DNA of 64,000 nucleotides from Haliotis asinina (GCF_037392515.1 NC_090291.1:32678501-32742500), one strand, 5' to 3'; counted from the stretch's first letter, positions 34,160-50,300 are shown. Program-made: numbers and translations. Notes: generated by a model from the sequence alone, not told the origin.

Positions 34160-35349
34160 AAAGCTTCAGAACACATTTTATTTACACATTCAAGATAGGT
34201 ATTAATATGTTGTTCAACTTACACAAATTAGCACTTAGAATACGCCGTCGAGATGAAGACGAAGACTTGCGCTCAGCATATGACGAACAGATCCGACAAA
34301 TGCACCCATGCATACATGTGTGCCTTACCGAAACGTTACGATAACACAAAAGAACCCACTTATTGCCTACTTGATTCAGGTTATAATAACTAACCAGGTA
34401 CCAGTTTGAAATGAAATTATATTTTTATCATCCTACCGATATGTGTGCAGACATCCTGTCTTTCCTTTATGCTCCCTCATCAATTGCGCTTTACTGCACA
34501 TCGAGCTTGCGTCAAAGTGACCCGACACCGACAGTCTTCTAAACACATTCATAGGCATGTAATAAACACACGACTCGAGTTACGCACTTTAAATAATTTC
34601 TTATTATGATGTATAGAAAGATGATTTATTAAATATGGTAGTAATTCTTTAATTGTTTATAAAGCAAAACGAATAAGCCATGTTAACAAAACATTACTTC
34701 ACTTACGCAAGAGTTAGTCCACATTATGTAAGCCGCGGTGATTTCTTTATTCATATAAATGTATTCATTGTACTTCGGCTTATATAACCACAAGTATTCA
34801 TGAGCAAAGAATAATCAAGAGGGAATCTAAACGACAAAACAACAACATAAACGCCGTCTTTATTCATGGTGAAGTCTTTTTTCAGCGAAACCCCTTAGGC
34901 AAGCATATGCGAATCTATCGAGCAAACTGTCGAGCAAGCCGCGAGTCATGTGATAACTGATTTATTCCCTGTCCTGCTAATATGACCCGACATCCATGTC
35001 AATATATTTGTGCCGGTGGAGATCCTTCAGCGCTTTGAGTATATTTGATAAGACGGTGTAACAGCACTGGCATTATTATGAGAACAGTCAAGTTTTAAAA
35101 CCAATCGATGAAAACTTGCGCTCGCACTCAGTCGCTAACTGCTACCGTCCTCCAAAGACCCACAAACCGTAGCAGACGACAGGCAGAGGGATTCGACGCA
35201 ACGATCGGTGAGACTTCTTCTTGTCCACCTACAACCTTCCTACGCCAAACACCGTTACCTTGGAAATAAAATCATCATAATTAATACCACAGTGACCTTG
35301 CAATACCGCATTCGCAGAGACCGAACGAAACAGGATAGATCGTTTCAGA
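34160..35349. other. VAT1L upstream region
   Basis: No coding frame or SINE is seen. No clear TATA box stands at a convincing distance from the start codon. The immediate 5' UTR (about 35100-35349) is moderately CG-containing, unlike the AT-rich DNA before it. Confidence 0.35.
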
Positions 35350-38300
35350 ATGGCGGAGACACAAGCACCAAACGTTGAGCCTGCTGCTGAGGCCAAGCCA
35401 GATGGAGACGCTGCTGCCACTCCCGCGAAAGTGATGAAAAGCGTCGTTCTAACGGGATTTGGTGGTCTGAAAATGCTGAAAGTGCAACAAAAACCCGAAG
35501 TGACCGCCGCGGATGGAGAACTGCTGATCAGAGTGAGGGCATGGTAAGCATTGCTTTGCATTGATTATCATCCAGATGGGAGAGTTTTGAACATATTGTA
35601 TCTAATGTTGTTGAAATGCTATACATTTGAGGAGGTTCTTCAAGATAACTTGTTGAAGACATGGGTAATGAATCTGCATGTGCAAAGAATTAATCATGGC
35701 AAACTGCCATTTGCCAGAATTACATTGAAACATCCACATAATTTGCTTATTCAGCCTCTTGGATGTCAACAAGTAGCTGGCTGTAGAGGTTCTTTTCACA
35801 GCTGTCACTTGAAATCGAGAACAGAATGTATTAAATTTGTGTTCATGTAAGTTAAAACATCTGATACTAATCACACCGAAAATATGTTATAATCTACATG
35901 GTGAATGTAGCATATCCATTCACTGTTTCAGAGATTTACAAGTTTTGTCATGAATTTAACTGATACAAAGATATATTGATTGTTTGAAACAGTTGTTTTA
36001 TAAAGTCAGCTTTCAGATTGACTGCTTTGGTATCAATGAATTGAATACTGACCTTCACCTTAGTGGCTGTGATGCAATATCTGTCATGCACAGAAAATAT
36101 GATATAAATAATATCTAAAGCACAGAAGTAGAAGGTAGAGCAGAATGTTCACAATAGCTAATTACTAGATTTGAATTGGTCTCTAGCAACCTGTGCTTGT
36201 CACAGCAGAGATGCCAACCTCCATGATATATTGTATACACTACACATTTAGCCTAAAACTACACCAGTATGATTGCACTAGAAACTCGACGAAATTGTAA
36301 GGAAATTAATTGAAATTGAATATAGACAAAAACGTACATTTTCGTCAAATAAATCCATTTTTGCTGAAAGAAGACAACAAGAAAATATTAAATGCTGATA
36401 ATCTGGAAATCTGCAGTTAGAGGTATGTGAAAATTGAGGTTCACTCTTGTCATATTATCTTTCTCAGAAACCATAATGATTTTAAATATTTAGTTGGCAA
36501 CTATTGTTATGGTCAGACTACTAACTTTGATCCTTGAAACTATTTGGCATCACTTTGGGGTTGGCATCTTTGCATGAGACAACTAAATGGATCATACGGT
36601 GGACTGTGACTTTGTTCACAGAGGTTGTCATTGTCCCTTGATGGTGTGAATCCTTGCTCACAACATCCAACAAAGGTTTGTCTTTTATCTATAACCTACC
36701 AGCCTTTGTGTAGCTGGAATACTGTACAGAGCAATGCTAAACAAAAATGAACAAAACAACAACTAATCAATGAAATGTTGAAAATTTACATTTAAATTTT
36801 ATAGGGAGAGTTGAGTCAACTTGTTTCCAGTTTGAACATGTAGATGCCTGCTATTGATTCTTTCCTCTGATAATCCAACAGTATGCCTGATCATACTTAA
36901 TTTGAAATGTGATGATTGATGATTTTATGAAAATTACATCTGAAATTATATATAACTGTTATACATTTGTATCAGAGAATATACAGGTTCTAACATAATG
37001 TTTACAACCATAACAGGCATTCAACAGTTAACTGTATAGGGTCAGAAATTGTTTCATCCCAAGTCAGTGCCTGTATCCAAGTGATATTTATGATGTGATT
37101 CCTTACACAGGAAATGTTCTAACACACTGCAGTTCAATGTGCAGAGTTGTGTCCCTTGGTCCTGCAAGGATCTGCTGAACCTGGGTTAAAATCCTGGTTT
37201 CTCTCCAATGAAGTTTTAGTGTTGTGACAGCACGATACCTGCACTGTTGAAAATGTCTACAACATACATCATGGTGTACTTGATAAAAACCCTTCTTATA
37301 CTAAAGGCATTTCATTATTTTTTATATCTATGTATACTTATGTGGAGGAAGGTAAACACTAAAATGTACTTCTTGTGTTGGAGATAAATCCTAAGTAATA
37401 CTTCTTGGGGTGGAGGCAGGATTTTGCAAATGGTGGAATGAATGTAATACTTGTCACAAATGGATCAAGGGTTCAGCATACATGGAAGGTGTCCAGTCAG
37501 GACTATGGGTCTCTACACGCACCCACACACCCATACAATATTGTACATAGAGAAAGAGAAAGTGGAGAATTAGCTCAAGGAAATAACAATGCATTTTCAC
37601 ATGGTTGTTCATGTTCTTGATCTGAAATATTTTGTCACTATGAGAGAATGAGAGAGAGAGACTGAAAGATTTCCTTATAAGACGTAGATGATATATGAAA
37701 ATAACGTTATTTTTGGAATAAGAGAAGGTTCTGTTGACACAGTGTATAGCATTGACAAAGCTGGCCTGTTTGGGTTGAGTAGCTACAGCATACAGAGCTG
37801 TCACGAGTGAAAATTGTGAAATTGTTTTTATCCATGAGTCAGATTCCCATGCCTGTCACATGACGATCCTCACAAAATCAGTGAAGCAAGAGCAATTATG
37901 GATTCAGCATTAGCTGATCTACTTCCTCACAGGCTGTGCACTGTAGCGTTATCAACAACTTAGCATAGGAATAAACCTTACTTCACATGAAAATATATGA
38001 ACAAGCAGGTGTTATTTGATTTGCACCTTACTTCACATGAAAATATATGAACAAGCAGGTGTTATTTGATTTGCACCTTACTTCACATGAAAATATATGA
38101 ACAAGCAGGTGTTATTTGATTTGCACCTTACTTCACATGAAAATATATGAACAAGCAGGTGTTATTTGATTTGCACCTTACTTCACATGAAAATATATGA
38201 ACAAGCAGGTGTTATTTGATTTGCACCTTACTGTCACAGGAAGTGTCATTGTAAAACATACTAACTTTAGGGTGTTTAATTAATCAATGATCACAAAACC

Positions 38301-41300
38301 CAGTCCACAAAGTGTTTGTAAAGTTACAATCAGTTATAGCTCAATAATTTACCACACATGTGGTAGTGCTACGAATGTTTTGTGGATCAGGGGCTCTTTT
38401 CACAAAGCAACCTTTACTAAGGTTAACCTTAACTCCCATTCTTTAACATTGCACTGAGGTTACCTTTGTGACACATGATCTCATTAGTGCTTCATGAATG
38501 AGGACTGTTACCTGGGGATTAGGTTTTCATCAATTGAGTATGTACTCACATTTAACGCAACCATCTGGCAGGTGAATTTGAGAATCTGGCAGTGCCTGTT
38601 GAAAATAACCTGTCCTGGGCAGTCAGGCAGGCAGATAGTTCATCCATGGACCCCAAGACCCGTGTTATGGCGAGGGATGACTGTATTTCAAATGCATTTC
38701 TATACAGTAATGTTCTCTTTGATGTTGAAACAGCAAAAACAGACTGACATGACTGTATGAAACTATTTTATCTGTCCAAACCTGGTGAAATGGATGCTGC
38801 AAATACAAGACCACATGACAGTAATGACATCATTCTGTAAAATATAATGGAAAAGAAGGCAAGAACTTTGATCAGAACTTCTTTATTTCACAATGAGGTT
38901 TTCTGTAAAGCCATACATTGTAAATTTTAATATTTTAACCACAAAATTCTAAAAGTCTGTCATAACAGTTTGATGTCAGCATACTTTGGATTGCTTCCTG
39001 GATATTTTCTGTAGAACTTGGTTAAAGTAATTGTGGGGAATTGAACCCGGGTCTTCAGCATGACAAGCGAACACTTTACCACTAGGCAACCTCACTGTCC
39101 CTCAACAGAAGGTAGTAAAGGCTGAAAAATCTGTGGTCTAAGTAGCACTTATGATCCTTTAGTAGCAGACACAGACACTCAGAGGTGGTTGTGTTTTTCA
39201 GTATAAATGCAGGTTCAGTTGCGAGTGATAAGTCACTGATTATGGTGACTTATGATCTCGGGGCAGTGGGGTGAGCAAAGTGGTTAAAGTGTTTGCTCGT
39301 GACACAGAAGACCCGGGTTCCATTCCTCACAATGTGTGAAGCCCTTTTCTGGTGTCCTCCAGACAAGATAATGCTGGGTTATTGCTAAAAGCGACAGAAA
39401 ATTAAACCCGCTCACTGATGATCTCATAATGGTCTTCAAGCACTTTCATCTCATTGAAGTCATATGTCCTGTTGATGATAAACTATGTTATTATGATTCT
39501 ACACGTGTATTCTTCACAGGTGTGATGACTAATTGATTGTTCTACTTACATACACATGAGAATATTGATCCTCTCTACAACGTTGATTCCTTTACAAACC
39601 TAAATTTGAGATTAATGTTTTTCTAGCTTCTTTGATCTTCATAAACTGATTTTCATTTTTAAGTATAGTTCATCTGTGTTCATCTAGAAAACAAATCAGA
39701 AGAAGCTGGAACAGTCCTTGATTTCAGATAAGAACAGACGCTATCTAGACTTAAAAAATATTCTAGACTTTAGCAGGACTCATATCTATATTGTTTTCTT
39801 GGTAGACAGTAAGTGAAGTTTATCGTCACTTTTAGCAATATTCTAACTATACCCCAGAAATAGGCTTCACACATTGTATCCATGTGGGGAATCAAAACCA
39901 GACTTTGGTATGACAAGTGAACGGTTTAACCACTAGACTTCCCCACTGCCCCTGGATGACAGACTATGTTTGTCCTTATAATGGACTTTTCATAAAAGCT
40001 ACTCATGAATATTCTATGACTCAGACCTATAATATTACAAAGCTCCCAATCAATGCCACTTTAGCAGTTTATGTTAAACTCTTGGTGTTATTAATTCTAT
40101 GTTATTAACTTTCACCAGATGTGACACGTCAAAACTGTATCCTGATAAAATTCCATTTTCAGAATTTTTAACAGTATCACTGTTACTTTCAATGAAGGAT
40201 ATTACGATTCATATTATGATAACATATTCTCTGTATTTTTCCCTAAGTGGGCATAGACTCAAACTTTCAATTGATAGACTCATAATTGCATGCAATATGT
40301 GTGAATAACTGTTACATAATGCATTTATACCACGTGGTATTATTCCTAACTATATGCCTGGGCAGTGTGTGGACAAAAAACTTAAATCAAGTAGTGTTTG
40401 GTCATATGTTGATCTAAACTCAGGATCATTTAAACTTGTTTAATGTAGAACTGAGTTTGGTAGCATGTCATTGATCAGGAAACAACTGGCTTCCAAGCAT
40501 CCAATGTTCAGTAGAATGGCAAATGAAGAGAGGGTCCCTGCTGATGAGTCAAAACATATCAGAAATCTGAAATTCTTCAAAGGCATTTGGAAGTAATGCA
40601 TTATCTGCTTGAAGGAGGGACAAGGACTAGCCGAGAAACGTGAAAAATACATCCAGAAGTTGTTGTCCATAACATTTGTCTTGTGTCTGTCGGAAAACAA
40701 ACTCACTTAAAAGAGGAACATGCAAGTTCATACACAACACCATCACCTTGGTTGAGAGAGACACCCTTACCTTGAAATACACCAATTGTCTTATATAGAA
40801 TAAGTAATTGTTTTGAGCTCATTTCTACACATGAATATAAAGTTTGGTCATTTTTTTCTGAATATCTGTTTCATGTGATGAAACAGGTCAGCATTATTTA
40901 TTCAGCCCCAGTGAAGCTAAAATTATTAAGTAGCTTGGATACTCATACTTACAATGCATGTTATGAATATTAATGCTAATTGATGAAACATATCTGATAT
41001 TATTACATCTTAAATCTTTAATGCTTCAATCATTATGAGACATGTATTCCTTGTCTTCTCAAGGCAGGGGTGTTAAATGACTACAGTCTGAATTCCAGTT
41101 TCCAATCTTGGCAAACTAGGCTGGAATTGGTTTAGTTATTTTTGTGCTGGACAAGTCTGTATAGTCGAAACTACCTGTTGAAACTGACATCCAGTTTGCA
41201 AACTGCCATGCAGATTTTGGTCAGTGGCAGGATTTTCATAGCATGTGTATATCAACAGATATTTTCCAAATCTCTTCATTTTTCTAATCAAGGTGCTAAG

Positions 41301-44300
41301 GTATCTTGACAGATAAAACCTGTTTTTATTACAATACAGATCTTTTATGTCAGTCAGATCAACTTGACTGGATTGTACCAGTGTTTCTGAAGTAAATCAA
41401 TGATAGGTGAAACTTGACTGGTCAGTTGTAGGGGCATAGGGGGAGATAACTCAAAATTTTCAACAGTGATGCTAGAATGCAGCCATGAACTTCATGCTTC
41501 AGCAAGGTGGAAAGTTGTCTTTCATGGTCACTTCACTCCTTTGCTTCAGGAAGATGTATATTTTCTGAAAGCGTTTGCTTTTTAGGCCTAGCAGATGATA
41601 TTTTTCAAAACATTTTATCTATTACAAACATTTTACACTTTAACAAAATAGAATTCGCTTATACTGTGGTGACATTGTTATTGAATGGTTTTCTTGTTTT
41701 ACAGTGGTATGAACTTTCCTGATCTGATGGTGCGGCAAGGTGTTATCGACACTCCCCCAAAGACACCAGTCATCATGGGGTTTGAGTGCTCCGGTATTGT
41801 TGAGGCAGTTGGTGAAAACACTACTGGATTCAAGGTGAGAACTAAGTATTATTACTCATCCATGGAAGATACTGCATTGTAATATTTTTGTGTCAGTATT
41901 TCACTAGTGTAATACCGCTAGATGTATGATGTCATGATGGTTCACAGTCATGATGTCACAGTGGTGATGCCGCTATTGCAATGGTACCCTCTTGCAAACG
42001 ACTTTTACAAGACGTCTCCTCATGATGCTCATGAGACGTCATACAATAATACATGGGTTGAGGGTTCCGACTGAGATCAGTATCTGACACCAACACCCTC
42101 TCTATGATGACACTTACAGGAAGTCTCCTCCTGGTGCTGATCAGACGTCTGACTCAGAAAACACCAAACTTGAGCATGCTTTATGTAAAACACCTGCCCA
42201 CTGATCACAGCAATATCTTGTTGGCATGGCCACAGAGGAAACTGAAAAAAAGAATGATTAGTGACCGCCATACTTATTGCTAGTGCAGGATGATGCTTGC
42301 GAATGTTTGAATCAATCGGTCTCACTTTTGTCAGCAATTATTAGTGGGCCTCTGAGTCTAATCAATATTCAAAAAAAGTGAAACACCAAATTAAACAATA
42401 GAAAGTGTGTTTTTTATTGTTATGTTTGTTATTTCAAGACTCACATCCGTGTGTCAACAGGAAGTATCCTGTAGTATTAATCTGTCTCATAGTGTTTCGT
42501 TGCACAATGTTACGATTGTGTTCCATTATTTCCCATGTCAGTTTTGTGTTGGGTTTCATGATTAGCATCGATTATTGATCAGTTGCTGCATTGCGATCAT
42601 TGATCTACATCTTGTGAGTGATTGCCAACAGTACTAATTGCCTGTAAGTTTAAGAACATTCAGCATGCCATCAAAGTTGAGTCCTATATTGCACTTAAAA
42701 CGTTTTCGAGAGACATTTTAGAAGTTGTATAGGTGAAGGAAAACCAAGTTCTAAGATAGTGAACTTCTTTATTGCAACGAGTAACATTTCCATGTAGCTA
42801 CTGACACTCTTATCAAATGATGAATAGTATTGCAAAATGTGGCGTGTCTTATGTTTGTTTATGTAATGTCTCAAACATGATTTCTCAAACCAATTTGTTT
42901 CCCTTTGCATGCGTTCAGATATTAATTATGACACATAAAGATATATGCTGCATATACCTTGCTATGTTTTAGTCAAGTATCCCTGCATCATGTTGAGTAC
43001 TTTCTATGCAGTGAGTGTGGTATTATATGTTTGTGGTCTGTGAGTAATCAAGTCAGGGACAACCTTACTATCCAGTGATTGACATCATGAGCATCAATCT
43101 CTGCTACTGGGACACAGTGACATGAATATGCATATGTATAATGTAGTGCTGCACAAGCATTGATAGAGCTTTATTTGCAAATCAGGAACAAAGTTTGAAA
43201 ATGCAAATTTTACACCTAACATATTTTTTTTATAACTTATTTGCAATCTAACCCTACACAAATGTGAGAGTATATATTTTTATGTACAGACTAGTATTGC
43301 TACTTTAAAGTGATGACTAATATATCATGAACATAAACATCCTGGAGTCTCCAAGAAATATTCAGTCTTTACTTTTCAGTAATTGAAGTGAGTTTCTAAG
43401 AATTTAGCACGTTTTCAGGCCCTGACAACTTAAGAAAACTGAAGCACTAAAACACTAGTTCCAAAATTATTTGTGTTCTGTTTGAGAAAATGTGATCAAC
43501 TGCTTGGTCGTTTGGTCACTGCAACCGATCTTCAATTATTTCAGTTAAATAGAAGATCCCTAGAACACAGCATGATGTATAGATATGTCTTTCACTGAGG
43601 CTGAAGTAGCTATAGACTTGATGAGTGCTACAAAACATTTTACTGATTACAATCACCTGATTTGCATAGAAAACTGTTGTATTATTTCCTCCAGTTCGTA
43701 ACCCTTTCCTTCCTGACAAACAGCGTCTGTGTTTGACCTTTCCCTACTTCTTCTGCAGCAGCAGCTGATTATGCCTTAGGTGGACATAAACACTAGGATA
43801 TGTTATTTCATATCCCAACATAGTCTCAGTATGAGGCTCAGATGCTAGATAAGCCATTAGGGTGGTTTAATGGTCGCTGTTTGTGGTAACTGTGATAAAA
43901 CTTTCAAAATCAATAATGCTCAGTGCTTTCATCTCCCAATATCCCCATTTAGCACCTATTCTGTATTATACGGCTGTTATCACATCATTGTGTACTGTTA
44001 GGCAAGATGTGTATGCAGTGTTTGCCCTTAACCCTGAAAAGCTGCAGGCCATTGTGGGTCCTCATCAGAATGTGTAGACCCTGTATTTTAAAAATAGGAG
44101 GAAAACTTGTCAGCAGTAAGGACCTGCAGAAAACAAAAGCTTTGTGGATGTTGTTTTCAGTGGGCATTGGGCCTAAGGACTGCGGTTAATTTCAAATGCT
44201 GTATGTTTGGCTTTGGTCAGGCACCATATGGCAATGTCCTTGAAGGTGACAGAGCCAATTATACGAGGATTATCAATGGAGTGATACCACTGTTTCGTTT

Positions 44301-47300
44301 CTCCTAAGGCATGCATTGTAGGTAGAATTGATCCCATACAGATGTTCTTTCTCATGCTCTTGATAATGCATTAATGCATTAATTTTAACTGGGCTAAAAC
44401 AAAATGGTTATTGTTGCAAGGATGGAACCTAAAAGGTTGAAGGGTAGTTAGATGGGAAAGGGGCCTAGGAAATCCCTATGGCATACCTGCCATGACATGA
44501 CTTCTCATTTCTTTATTTCTTTATTCCAGGCACTGATTGTATTAGTAGGGAAGTTGGGATTGTGTTTAGGCCTTGTGATGCATGTCAGTATCCAAGATGC
44601 TCACCCAGGACAATTGCCACCCAGTTATTTTTACTCTAATAGTCTGTATGTGCACTTTCTGCACAGTGTGGCCCACAAGTCAAACTCGGCCACGATGATA
44701 CAGCTTGAGTAAGTGAGTTTAGTTTCAGGTTACTTTTAGCAATACTCCATCAACATCATGGTGAAGGGTAGAAAAAATGAACCTCACGTTTATATTCATG
44801 TGGGGAATCAAACTCGAGCGAATGCTTTGGCCACTAGGCTACCCTACCGCCTGCTACAGCTAGAATACAACCCATGTCAAGATATGACTGGAACAGCAAC
44901 CAAGGGTTATGCACACACCATACACAAACACACTCACACCTTGCTCATTTATCGTTACGTTCCAAGGCCTGTATTTGTAAAACGCCAACCTAACACATGA
45001 CAGACTGACAGTGACTCACCACCTGCTCCAGACACCTGTGGCGGCCAGGTTGACATAATAGGACTAGATTGTTATATATCTGTTCAACAACTGTTGGATG
45101 TGGCTGCCTAACTGTTTGTAGACACAGCATTAATGCGCTGATAATATACCAGGGCTCAATTAGTGCTTTGTTGCTTGAAATGGTGCAGTATTACAAAGTG
45201 CAATAAATCTAGTTATTAGTCAAACATGCACCATGTGCAAGTCAAGAATTCAATCAACACTCACAGTACAACTTTATAAGCATATGTATGTGAGTTCATA
45301 TTTTCTTTTGAACTGTGAATAGCCATGACACTATTCTAAACAGGGATGAGTTCGTCTTTGGGTTGCTATGGTTTCATGGGTACTACATCATGGAAATATG
45401 TTTATGTGCACCAAAACCTGTGATGTTTTAACATACTACATTGGAACTGGATTTTTATCTTGTGCAGTTTTGATCTTAGGTTGCACCTGGTGCAAGTAGG
45501 CTAACATCTCTTAAATCAAGCCCAGTATTCATACAGACTGGTCAACATTGGGATAGCCTGCTGGTTAAAGCATTCTCTTATCACGCTGAAGACACAGGTT
45601 CGATTTCCCACATGGATACTATGTGTGAAGCTCATTTCTGGTGTGCCTGCCGTGATATGGCTGGAATTATGCTAAAAGTAGTGTAAAATTTAACTCACTC
45701 ACTCACTCTCGTCATTAAATATTTCCACTTTTGCTCCTCAGCTCATAACAAGCCATGCTTGGCATGAAAGGAGATCTTGCATTCACAAAGGGTTCCCTGA
45801 AAACTGCTTTTAGTTAGGCAACATACATCGAATGGATGGTCAGACTCAGTGAGTCTTTGTATGTATATTGACATATATTGTTTTGTTCACAGGTTGGGGA
45901 CCGTGTGATTGGCTTCACCAACTATAATGCATGGGCAGAGCTTGTGAGTGTCAACGCGAACCATGTGTTCAAAATGCCTGATAACATGAGCTTCCAGGAT
46001 GGTGCAGCGCTTCCAATGAACTATGTGACAGCCTATATCCTTCTGTTTGACATGGCCAACCTGAGGAAGGGCCAGTCTCTGCTGGTGCATTCTGTAGGGG
46101 GCGGTGTGGTAAGTTGTGTCAGTGGCTGCTTTGACCCCAATTTTGGCTCTGACTGAAATTCAATTCCGGCCTATTTGGCTCTTCTGACTGAAATTCAAGT
46201 CCGCCCTGTTTGGCTCTTCTGACAAAAATTCAAGTCAGGCCTATTTGCTCTTCTGACAAAAATTCAAGTCAGGCCTATTTGGCTCTTCTGACAAAAATCC
46301 AAGTCATGCCTATTTGGTTATTCTGACTATAATTCAAGTCAGGCCTCCTTGGCTTGTCTGGCTGAGGCCAAATATAAAACTTTTTTGGGTACGATTACAT
46401 CTCTTTCACGTTTAGGGTACCGATAGGTAGGATATTTCTTAAACATTTTATTTAGAAGTAAAGTACAAGTTAATAACACATTTATCAATGTGCAGATGTT
46501 TATTCATTTTCGCTTTGAGTAACCAAATATATTGTTCCCACCTCTCTCAAACTCAACTGAGTACTTTGCCACTTTCTGTTAATTGTAAAAATGTAATATG
46601 AACTGAATAGAAGCTTTCATATTACCTCAGTTATTTGATGTATCTTCAATAACGTCACAGCTAAGATTTGACATTTTTGTGTGTACACATGCCAAATCAA
46701 ATTTGTTGAGTATTTACAAAGATTCAAGCATACTTGTATGCAACTGACTTAATAGGAATTGAGTTTTTACATAAATATTTGCATAATTTATGCAGATAGG
46801 CAGTTTATCTGTCCCATTGTGAGATATTTTCATGTATTTAAAATGCCAACATATATCTTTATTATCTTGTTTTCTACTTTTTTATACATTGACAACTAAC
46901 CAAGGGATGATTTCTTCAATCTGTATTGAGGGATTGTTATTTAAAGCAGTTGCCTTGCTGTGAATTGAGAATAAATTTACAATCTTAAAAAGTCCAAATT
47001 TATGAAAGTGAATCCTGCTTATCCATTGTGGTAGAAGATATCAGAGGAATGAAGTTGCCTTTATGTAACTACTATGTGTGGTATATGTGCAGGGAGTAAA
47101 ATAAGGCCCTACATACAATCCTATGGTCGAGGTTTTGAACTAGCCAGCCCGGTGGTCTGGTTAAAGATTAGATGTTCCACACATCTGAGTACATTCATCA
47201 CATCTTGGTGTCTGGTGTGTTTAAATTTATTTGGGACTGGTAACATTTTGAAGTTACAAGCTCTGACATCTGACTGGGTTTGGGGGCTTATTTCATACAC

Positions 47301-50300
47301 TGATATGTTTGTTACAGGGTACTGCAATCACGCAGCTGTGCAAGACTGTGGAGGATGTGACAGTGTTTGGTACAGCGTCCTCCAACAAACATGAAGCTGT
47401 CAAAGCTAATGTCTCCCATATCTTTGACCACAATGTTGACTATGCTCAAGAAATTAGAAAGTAAGTCATAAGACTTTTCCAGTGTTATTACAATCTTTAC
47501 ACATTGTACCCGGCTCCTTGGCATGACAAGCAAACGTTTTAACCTCTGGGTCACCCCACAATTTCACAATGGGAGAGGGCTTCTGATGCCCCTACCTTTT
47601 CTTGAATGATAAGGTGTTTCAATCAATCAGTCACAATTATATGACCTGTAAGGGTTGTCCTCTGGTCTTTGCTTAGCATTAGTGTGGAGTCTGAGTGTGA
47701 TCAAACACTGTTTTGTTTGACAATGCATTTTAATACAAGGGACAAGCGACAGATGCTCTGTCCTGCAGCTGGGGCAAGTACAATCAGAATTGGCATTCAG
47801 AGCGTTCGCTGCCAATCTTTGCAAACATTATCACAACAAAGTGTCCGTAAAATGACCATGATTTAAATACAGTTATAACATTTAACAGGTTTTGATGAGA
47901 TTAAGTCCACTTCAAAATTGTTAGTTATCAATGAGGGACAGGTAGACGTTGCTTTAGACAGCTGTAAGTTACATCACAACATGTCTGCTTAATGTGAGAG
48001 GAAAACCAAGTCATATGTATAATCCATATGAAACCCATAGGTACCAAAGATTATTAGTGGAGGGAAACTTTCATGCTAACCCATGTTCAGCAGGTCCTGG
48101 CATAATGAAAAGACACAACTCTTCCCACTATTTTTTAGCATGTTCTATCATTTGTTATCATGCTAAGACTTAGAGCTTATTGAGTTGGCAACATAAAATT
48201 TTGCTTATGGTGTATTCTTTGTTGAATGTTATTGTAATAAAGGTGTACATTGGGTGTGTTTGCTTGCAGGGTGTCTGCCGAGGGGGTTGACATTGTCCTG
48301 GACTGTATGTGTGGAGATGACACAAACAAAGGAATCATGCTTCTTAAACCAATGGGAAAGTACCTGTTGTATGGTGAGTTCAATATGTACGATACGTGTA
48401 TACTGTTCCACAGTGGTGTGATGATGCATCTGTCTATGAGCCGCTGGTACAGTGAATCAATACAAACTTTTACAGTGTCGTATATCCTGGTATGATACTT
48501 CAAATGAGCCACAAGACATTGATGTTTAACTTAGCATGTTGCCGAATTGCAATATCTGTCAAGAAAGGCTTCCTTTTTTTGATGACTAAAATTTATCCTT
48601 ACTTATTTTCCCTTCCTAAGTAAACAGTAAACATTTTCTCAGAAATTCCTGCATCAAGAACTATGTCAAACATAGTGCTTGCATGTTACTAACATTCACA
48701 AAGTCTATTATTATCTCATTTCTAAATGAACTTTGAACAATGCTGGTGGAATTTGATGAAATGCTTTAAAATGTGTTTTGTTTTCATCTTATAGCTGGAG
48801 TTAGAATAAGATTTTAGTATCATGGTAATATATGAAGTGTATATGGGGCAAACACCAATCTAAAAACCAATTTTTGTAAGATTACATTTTTGGCCAATAC
48901 AAACACGCACTTTTTATTTTTTTTTTAAAAGGGAAAATTAAATTCATATTTTTCTTATTCTTGAAGAAATGCAACTGGCAGACCCGTAAAACAAGAAATA
49001 AAATTGGGTTCCATCTCAAGTTTTCCTCGTGTATAATGTTGCTGTTTATGATCTGAATGTATGAGGTTGCTGTTGTATTTAGTCTAAAATATGTTTTTGT
49101 TTTAGGTTCATCTAACATAGTAACTGGTGAAACAAAAAGCTTCTTCAGCTTTGCAAAGTCTGTGAGTAATATTTCTGGCATTTAAATTCAACATATATTA
49201 TTTGGGGGATTTCACATATTCAGTACTTTTGGAGGTTGAGTCCCAGTTTGGTTCATGATACAATCTTTCTGGTGTGAAAGTTTCTGGGCACCCAGTTAAT
49301 GTTTGGTATGGGCTTGCTTTTGTATTTCCAAGTGACGCTAACACCATTCTCGATGAGAGCAGAAATGGAAGATAATCATTCAATGTCAGGAATCATGTTT
49401 TTTCTTTATGGTGGAAATAAACGATAATCTTTGCTTCAAATGGAAATTGAGGATAATCCTTAATTGGTCAAGAATCATCTAGATTTCATGAAGGTGGAAA
49501 TATGTTATAGTGCTTTATTGGTCCTTTATTTGGATTAAAGAGGAATTAATGTACATGGGTGAGTAATAGGCCATGTTTTGAATGTTAAGTTTGATGTCAT
49601 CCATTTTTGGTGTGTCTCAGTGGTGGCAAGTGGACAAAGTGAGCCCCATCAAGCTGTTTGACGAGAACAAGGTGATAGGAGGCTTCCAGTTGAGGCGCCT
49701 CCTGTTCAACCAAGGCCAACATGGCTATGTGCGTGGGGTGATGGAGACGCTGTTCAAGATGTACAGTGCTGGCAAGATCAACCCCACCATCGACTCGGTG
49801 TGGGCCTTCGAGGATGTGAGTAGGTGGAGATTAGTGAGTGAATGGGAGATGAGACTGTGAGTGTCAGGTTAGGAGGCGGGTGAATTCTCTGGAATTACAT
49901 CATGGAATGCTTGTAGGTTTTCATGGATGTTTAAGCAGACTGTCTTATCACCTATCTTGAAAGAATCTTCAAAACATTGTGCTTTAGAATATGAGCCAGA
50001 GCCTTGGATATGCAACTGTATTTCCTATTTAGTCCGTAGACATTATTATCATTTGTACTCAGTGGTTCATAATGAAAAATGTTTAATAGCAATGAGATGC
50101 ACATCTTCATGGCCATTTCTATTGATACAAGAGGATAAAGACAAAATATTTGTTTGTTTGGGACTTTCACATTAAACATTTTCTATAATTCAGGGGTATT
50201 TTAATGTACTGGTACCCCTCACACAAGTGTGAAACTGATTCAAGAATAAAGCTTTTCTTATTTACTTGTTTTGTTGTCAGTTCACCTCTGTTAAAGCCAA

